The position numbers and the translations under genes are program-made. Shown here in pieces: positions 6,276-9,275 of a DNA stretch of 9,275 nucleotides. How positions within the stretch are numbered: the stretch's first letter is position 1; every line of letters starts with the position of its first letter. Below the pieces are notes generated by a model, which did not search any database, was not told the DNA's origin, and saw only the letters and a list, made by a program, of their open reading frames with translations. The stretch spans positions 1 through 9,275 of the forward strand of contig VXPI01000301.1 in NCBI GenBank assembly GCA_009839585.1, written 5' to 3'. Source of the stretch: Gammaproteobacteria bacterium. Lineage in GTDB: Bacteria > Pseudomonadota > Gammaproteobacteria > Arenicellales > Poriferihabitantaceae.

Positions 6276-6901
6276 GTGCCGGATGAATTGTGGACATCAA
6301 GCTGGTACCAGTCTTCATGGTCAGGATGATGATAAACCTTGATTCTACTGTGACAGGCATACGGTACACTGAACATCGACCGTGAGGACAGATTCAAGTT
6401 AAGCGTGCAGCAATATATGGCACGCATCACACCGGCATGGGCGAACAACAGAATCCGCTGTCCATGATAAGTCTGCATGATTTCGTTGACCGAATTCTGG
6501 ACTCTCTCCAGAAAACCGCCATAGCTCTCGCCACCATGCGGTGCTGACTGCCCAGGATGACTGATCCATTGTTGCCACTGTCCTGGATACACTTCATTAA
6601 TATCCTGAAAAGTGAGTGTTTCCCACTCACCGAAATCGACTTCGGCAAAGTCACGATGTTCCATACACGGAATTCCCAATGATTTGCCAATCTCGAATGC
6701 GAATTCAGAACAACGCTTTCGAGGGGACGTAAGCACGATGTCCCAGTGGTGTCCAAGGTCAGTAAGCCTGCGGCATTGGGCTGCCAGTTGCTGCCACCCG
6801 GCTTGTGAAAGAACGGGATCGGTGACTCCACATATTTTGCTCCCCAACTCGTGCTCACCATGACGTATTACATCAAGTTGAGTACAGATCCATTCAGTCA
6901 C
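6272..6901 (-). CDS. cobC: CobC, alpha-ribazole-5'-phosphate phosphatase
   Basis: The 209-aa product belongs to the histidine phosphatase superfamily and should remove the 5'-phosphate from alpha-ribazole phosphate or adenosylcobalamin phosphate. The phosphoacceptor is H14 in LDVIRHGE; other active-site elements are LTSPRKRC (57-64), the acid E87 in FAEVDFGEWE and H155 in LLFAHAGVMR. I start it at a GTG (6901), not at the upstream ATG at 7102 that would extend it through cobT: the GTG gives normal family length, sits 9 bases after a strong AGGAG (6915-6911), and overlaps the cobT stop by 8 bases. General phosphoglycerate-mutase-like enzymes look similar, but the context makes CobC the likely role. 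Confidence 0.9.
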   Translation of the reverse strand: MTEWICTQLDVIRHGEHELGSKICGVTDPVLSQAGWQQLAAQCRRLTDLGHHWDIVLTSPRKRCSEFAFEIGKSLGIPCMEHRDFAEVDFGEWETLTFQDINEVYPGQWQQWISHPGQSAPHGGESYGGFLERVQNSVNEIMQTYHGQRILLFAHAGVMRAIYCCTLNLNLSSRSMFSVPYACHSRIKVYHHPDHEDWYQLDVHNSSGT

Positions 6902-7943
6902 GATCCGATACTCCTGCCTCGTCAAACGTTGCCATTTTGTTATGTAGTTCACAGGCTGCATCCACCAGATCATAGGCAATTGCAGCGCCACTACCCTCTC
7001 CAAGCCGCATGCCAAGCGAAAGTAGCGGATCGGCTTGAAGCGCCTGTAGCACACAGGCATGGCCCGGTTCCTGCGAAGTATGTGAAAACAACATCCAGGC
7101 ACGTGTATCGGGATTCAACTTGCAGGCCACCAGAGCAGCCACACTGGATATGAAACCGTCAATAATAATCGTAATACCCAGCATGGCAGCGCGAATATAA
7201 AAACCGGCCAAGGCAGCAACTTCATAGCCCCCGAGTTCAGTGAGAATTCGCAACGGATCCGGTTGATCCCCAATTCGTGCCAGTGATTTTTCGATTACGG
7301 ATTGTTTGTGAAAGACGCCTTGCTCATCAAGGCCAGTTCCGGGGCCAACAAGATCCGATACTGCAGCAACTCCCAAGGCTGCGGCCAGAGCACTCGCACA
7401 GGCAGTATTGCCAATCCCCATTTCACCGCCGACCACAATCTGGCATTGTGTCAAGTATTCATCCATGACGCTCCGGCCAAGTACCAAAGCAGCCAGAGTT
7501 TCTTGCATAGTCATTGCGCTTTCCTCAAGGAAATTCCTGGTGCCATAGCCAACCGGTCGATCAATGACCGGTTCCGGATAGCCATCCTGTCTTGTGGTTC
7601 CCGCATTAACAATGCACAGCTGTGCTTTCGCCCGTTTTGCAAGAACGCTAATGGCTGCGCCACCACCCAAAAAATTCAGCACCATCTGTGCGGTAACTTC
7701 TGGAGGAAATGCACTGATTCCCTCTTTGGCTACACCATGGTCACCGGCGAATACCGCAATTCCCAAGGGCTTCGACTGCGGTCGAAGGGCGCTTTGCATG
7801 GCAGCCAAATGAACGGCCAAAGCCTCGATCCTGCCTAGTGAACCTGCTGGTTTGGTAAGCGTTGCCTGTCTCTCCAGTGCAGCTTCCCCTGATTGCTGAT
7901 CGGGTGGTGGTATGGAATGCGTAAACCAGTCTTTATCCTGCAT
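6894..7943 (-). CDS. cobT: CobT, nicotinate-nucleotide-dimethylbenzimidazole phosphoribosyltransferase
   Basis: The 349-aa enzyme moves the phosphoribosyl group from nicotinate mononucleotide to the lower-ligand base (usually 5,6-dimethylbenzimidazole), giving alpha-ribazole phosphate. Visible signatures are LTKPAGSLGRIE (29-40), VFAGDHGVAKEGISAFPPEVTAQM (64-87), FLGGGAAISVLA (91-102), GGEMGIGNTA (172-181) and the C-terminal RLGEGSGAA (313-321), where E316 corresponds to the catalytic Glu317 of Salmonella CobT. Length is normal. It overlaps the end of cobU by 11 bases and cobC by 8, so the three are coupled. The specificity for dimethylbenzimidazole against other bases cannot be read from the sequence, and no lower-ligand synthesis gene is in the window. 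Confidence 0.96.
   Translation of the reverse strand: MQDKDWFTHSIPPPDQQSGEAALERQATLTKPAGSLGRIEALAVHLAAMQSALRPQSKPLGIAVFAGDHGVAKEGISAFPPEVTAQMVLNFLGGGAAISVLAKRAKAQLCIVNAGTTRQDGYPEPVIDRPVGYGTRNFLEESAMTMQETLAALVLGRSVMDEYLTQCQIVVGGEMGIGNTACASALAAALGVAAVSDLVGPGTGLDEQGVFHKQSVIEKSLARIGDQPDPLRILTELGGYEVAALAGFYIRAAMLGITIIIDGFISSVAALVACKLNPDTRAWMLFSHTSQEPGHACVLQALQADPLLSLGMRLGEGSGAAIAYDLVDAACELHNKMATFDEAGVSDRD
6911..6915 (-). promoter_or_regulatory. Ribosome-binding site deciding the cobC GTG start
   Basis: AGGAG on the minus strand lies inside the end of cobT, nine bases before the GTG at 6901. It is the best Shine-Dalgarno in the operon and is the main reason for choosing that start. Confidence 0.7.
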
Positions 7944-8454
7944 TGCGTGTCTTTATCCGGTTGGGAATTCCGCACAGCATCTGTGTAACCGTGTCTGCCT
8001 GTTGCGCGATATCCTGATGCAGTTTTCCGCTTTCATCAACAAATTCTCGAGCCAGTGAACCGGCAGGAATCACCCCCATGCCGGTCTCATTCGACACCAG
8101 CCAGAGTGATCCTTGAATGTGTTTCAATACGGCAAGAAATCGCTCGCGCTCATCAACCCAGCCTTGCCGGTCTTCCCGGCATAGCCAGTTCGATAGCCAG
8201 AGGGTCAGGCAATCGACAACTGCCGATTCGCTATTTTTCAACTTGACAAGGACTTGTGACAGATATAACGGCTCCTCGATGAGCCTCCATTGTTCTCCAC
8301 GTCTACGTTGATGCTGGTCAATTCTCCTGGCCATTTCCCGGTCCCCCGCTTCCGCAGTCGCAATGTACAGTGGATAATCATTGAACTTAAGCGCACACTC
8401 TTCCGCATAACGGCTTTTGCCACTACGGGCACCGCCTACAATCAACTCAATCAT
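7933..8454 (-). CDS. cobU: CobU, adenosylcobinamide kinase / adenosylcobinamide-phosphate guanylyltransferase
   Basis: This 173-aa bifunctional cytosolic enzyme phosphorylates adenosylcobinamide and then transfers GMP to it, yielding adenosylcobinamide-GDP. It has the P-loop GGARSGKS (7-14), YIATAEAGDREM (30-41), the HQRRRGEQW segment (48-56) in which H48 corresponds to the guanylylated histidine of Salmonella CobU (His46), VVDCLTLWLSNWL (79-91) and NETGMGVIPAG (122-132). Length is normal, and MIELIVGGARSGKS is the usual start, so 8454 is firm. It lies 23 bases after the copper-chaperone gene and overlaps cobT. The ATG has no Shine-Dalgarno; instead a C-rich tract precedes it (8468-8459). Confidence 0.96.
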   Translation of the reverse strand: MIELIVGGARSGKSRYAEECALKFNDYPLYIATAEAGDREMARRIDQHQRRRGEQWRLIEEPLYLSQVLVKLKNSESAVVDCLTLWLSNWLCREDRQGWVDERERFLAVLKHIQGSLWLVSNETGMGVIPAGSLAREFVDESGKLHQDIAQQADTVTQMLCGIPNRIKTRNAG

Positions 8455-8477
8455 GAATGGGGGAGGGGTATCAGGGT

Positions 8478-8918
8478 TTAATTGTTCGGGGGTAATTCGA
8501 CGACTTCTACCTCGGTCTTGATTTCTCCGCCTTTCATGAAGTTCAGTGTAAGATCAAACTTCTGTCCCGGAGTTAGAGGCTCAAAAATGTCCACCAGCAT
8601 GATGTGATGCCCGCCGGGCTCCATTATAAAGGAGCTATTGCCTGGAATTTCAAGGGAATGATGGTGATGCATTTTCATTTGCCCATGATCATGCAAAGTG
8701 GTATGTAACTCGACACTCCTGGATACCTCTGTTGTTGCACCCATCAACATATCTGCATCAGAACCATTGTTTTGTATCAACAGGTAAACAACACTATTTT
8801 TTGAAGTGGGTGGTACAGCCAGGCTCCATGTCTCGGACACGGAAATATCCTCGGCATAAGCGCAAATGCCAAAGGTTAAAACAACAAGGCCAAAAAAGGT
8901 CTTTATTGATTTATACAT
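8478..8918 (-). CDS. PCu(A)C-type periplasmic copper chaperone
   Basis: The 146-aa exported protein binds Cu(I) and in characterised relatives supplies copper to the CuA site of cytochrome c oxidase. After a signal peptide (about 1-22, cut near AYA-E) it is one cupredoxin-like domain. The canonical ligand pattern H-x10-M-x21-H-x-M is met exactly by H72, M83, H105 and M107. Extra histidines (H76, H78, HHHH at 84-87, H104) lie between the ligands and could bind more metal. It is first in the operon, 23 bases before cobU; copper chaperones usually sit with respiratory or copper genes, so this placement is notable. Its own promoter is unclear: a TATAAT on the minus strand at 9093-9088 is 170 bases upstream with no good -35. 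No Shine-Dalgarno is obvious. Confidence 0.88.
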   Translation of the reverse strand: MYKSIKTFFGLVVLTFGICAYAEDISVSETWSLAVPPTSKNSVVYLLIQNNGSDADMLMGATTEVSRSVELHTTLHDHGQMKMHHHHSLEIPGNSSFIMEPGGHHIMLVDIFEPLTPGQKFDLTLNFMKGGEIKTEVEVVELPPNN

Positions 8919-9125
8919 ACAGGATAATCTGTTTAGTTAATCGGAAGCATGCTGTCTGAAACACCTTGGATGCTTACAGGTTTTTTTCGTTAGCGACATC
9001 CAGCAAAATGAATTGCTTCCAGACTTCGCATGTCCTTCATCAGGAGTTAGTGAAAATGGCCCATGCAAAAACCATTTCGTGACTGGAATTATAGCGCAAT
9101 CAAGGACGCCGAATTCACATAAACC
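8919..9125. other. Upstream region of the copper-chaperone/cob operon
   Basis: This stretch must carry the promoter of the minus-strand operon. The only consensus -10 is TATAAT at 9093-9088 (minus), with a poor -35 (TGAATT at 18 bases). I searched it for cobalamin-riboswitch core elements (the GCCCCCGCAAC core, the B12 box) and found none. An inverted repeat AAGCAT/ATGCTT (8945-8950, 8970-8975) and a plus-strand T7 run (8981-8987) are present without clear role. An AGGAG (9042-9046) precedes an eight-codon plus-strand frame (9056-9082, MAHAKTIS). Confidence 0.4.
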
Positions 9126-9275
9126 ATGAGCCCTAATCCAAAAATAGAAAACGTGGAAATACGTTCAATGCCCTGCATGACGTGGTTTCCGGGAGTTCTG
9201 AAGTTTCCCCCCGTGGGTGATTCCGGCTTCGGGGCTGAAACTCAGGGCGCATGGGTCTTCGAACCTGACACGGAC
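9126..9275 (+). CDS. Unrecognised open frame cut by the right edge
   Basis: An ATG at 9126 (first start after an in-frame TAA at 9120) opens a plus-strand frame of at least 50 codons that continues past the window. The peptide begins MSPNPKIENVEIRSM and later contains PGVLKFPPVGDSGFG and QGAWVFEPDTD. I do not recognise it. No Shine-Dalgarno lies at the right distance from 9126; the in-frame ATG at 9168 has GGA 10 bases ahead and is an alternative start. Two minus-strand frames are also open over this stretch, so coding on the plus strand is uncertain. If real, it is divergent from the copper-chaperone/cob operon. Confidence 0.3.
   Translation, partial: MSPNPKIENVEIRSMPCMTWFPGVLKFPPVGDSGFGAETQGAWVFEPDTD

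Noticed and set aside
6902..7102. N-terminal extension of cobC to an ATG at 7102
   Set aside because: It would lie wholly inside cobT, and a GTG at 6901 with a strong AGGAG gives the normal family length.
7302..7838. 178-codon plus-strand frame opposite cobT
   Set aside because: It lies antisense to strongly conserved cobT sequence and resembles no protein family.
8945..8987. Plus-strand terminator (AAGCAT/ATGCTT repeat then seven Ts)
   Set aside because: The loop is 19 bases, the T-run starts 5 bases after the stem, and no plus-strand gene upstream would need it.
1..9275. CRISPR array, tRNA, rRNA, insertion sequence or phage gene
   Set aside because: Reading both strands showed no regular repeat-spacer pattern, no tRNA arms, no transposase and no phage-like product.

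Overview
The window reads as a piece of a gammaproteobacterial chromosome. The evidence is the enterobacterial-type vitamin B12 genes (BtuB, BtuF and the bifunctional kinase/guanylyltransferase CobU rather than unrelated forms), E. coli-like sigma-70 promoters, a classical cobalamin riboswitch and a Vsr repair endonuclease. The genus cannot be named from the sequence. There are ten complete recognisable protein genes plus an open frame running off the right edge, and all but vsr and that right-edge frame are on the minus strand.

Left part (1-4700), read on the minus strand from right to left: a vapBC toxin-antitoxin pair (AbrB-like VapB plus PIN VapC, 4657 to 4013); a consensus-like promoter (3938-3909); a cobalamin riboswitch leader (about 3880-3676); btuB (3607-1745), the TonB-dependent outer-membrane cobalamin receptor; btuF (1709-810), the periplasmic cobalamin-binding protein; a weak terminator near 770-793; and a second, unrelated vapBC pair (676 to 90) with its own -10 box. 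The B12 uptake operon is therefore bracketed by two toxin-antitoxin modules of different families. Bases 1-89 hold nothing I can identify.

Middle (4884-5345, plus strand): vsr, a very-short-patch mismatch endonuclease with all its catalytic and zinc residues visible. No Dcm-type cytosine methylase lies beside it in this window. It faces convergently into the next operon.

Right part (8918 down to 5526, minus strand): a tightly packed operon of a PCu(A)C-type periplasmic copper chaperone, cobU, cobT, cobC and cobS, closed by a small hairpin terminator (5500-5522). CobU, CobT, CobC and CobS together make up the nucleotide-loop assembly branch of cobalamin synthesis: they attach GDP to adenosylcobinamide, activate dimethylbenzimidazole, join the two and remove the phosphate. 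Combined with BtuB and BtuF, the picture is of an organism that imports corrinoids and rebuilds or completes the lower ligand. The inner-membrane transporter (BtuCD) and the adenosyltransferase (BtuR/CobA) are not in the window and must be elsewhere if the pathway works. Only the uptake operon carries a visible B12 riboswitch.

The last 150 bases contain an unrecognised open frame on the plus strand that is cut by the window edge. I see no CRISPR array, rRNA or tRNA gene, insertion sequence or prophage gene. Most of the window is well-known biology. The points worth a second look are gene partnerships (copper chaperone with cob genes, solitary vsr, toxin-antitoxin bookends) and regulatory details, not a clearly new system.
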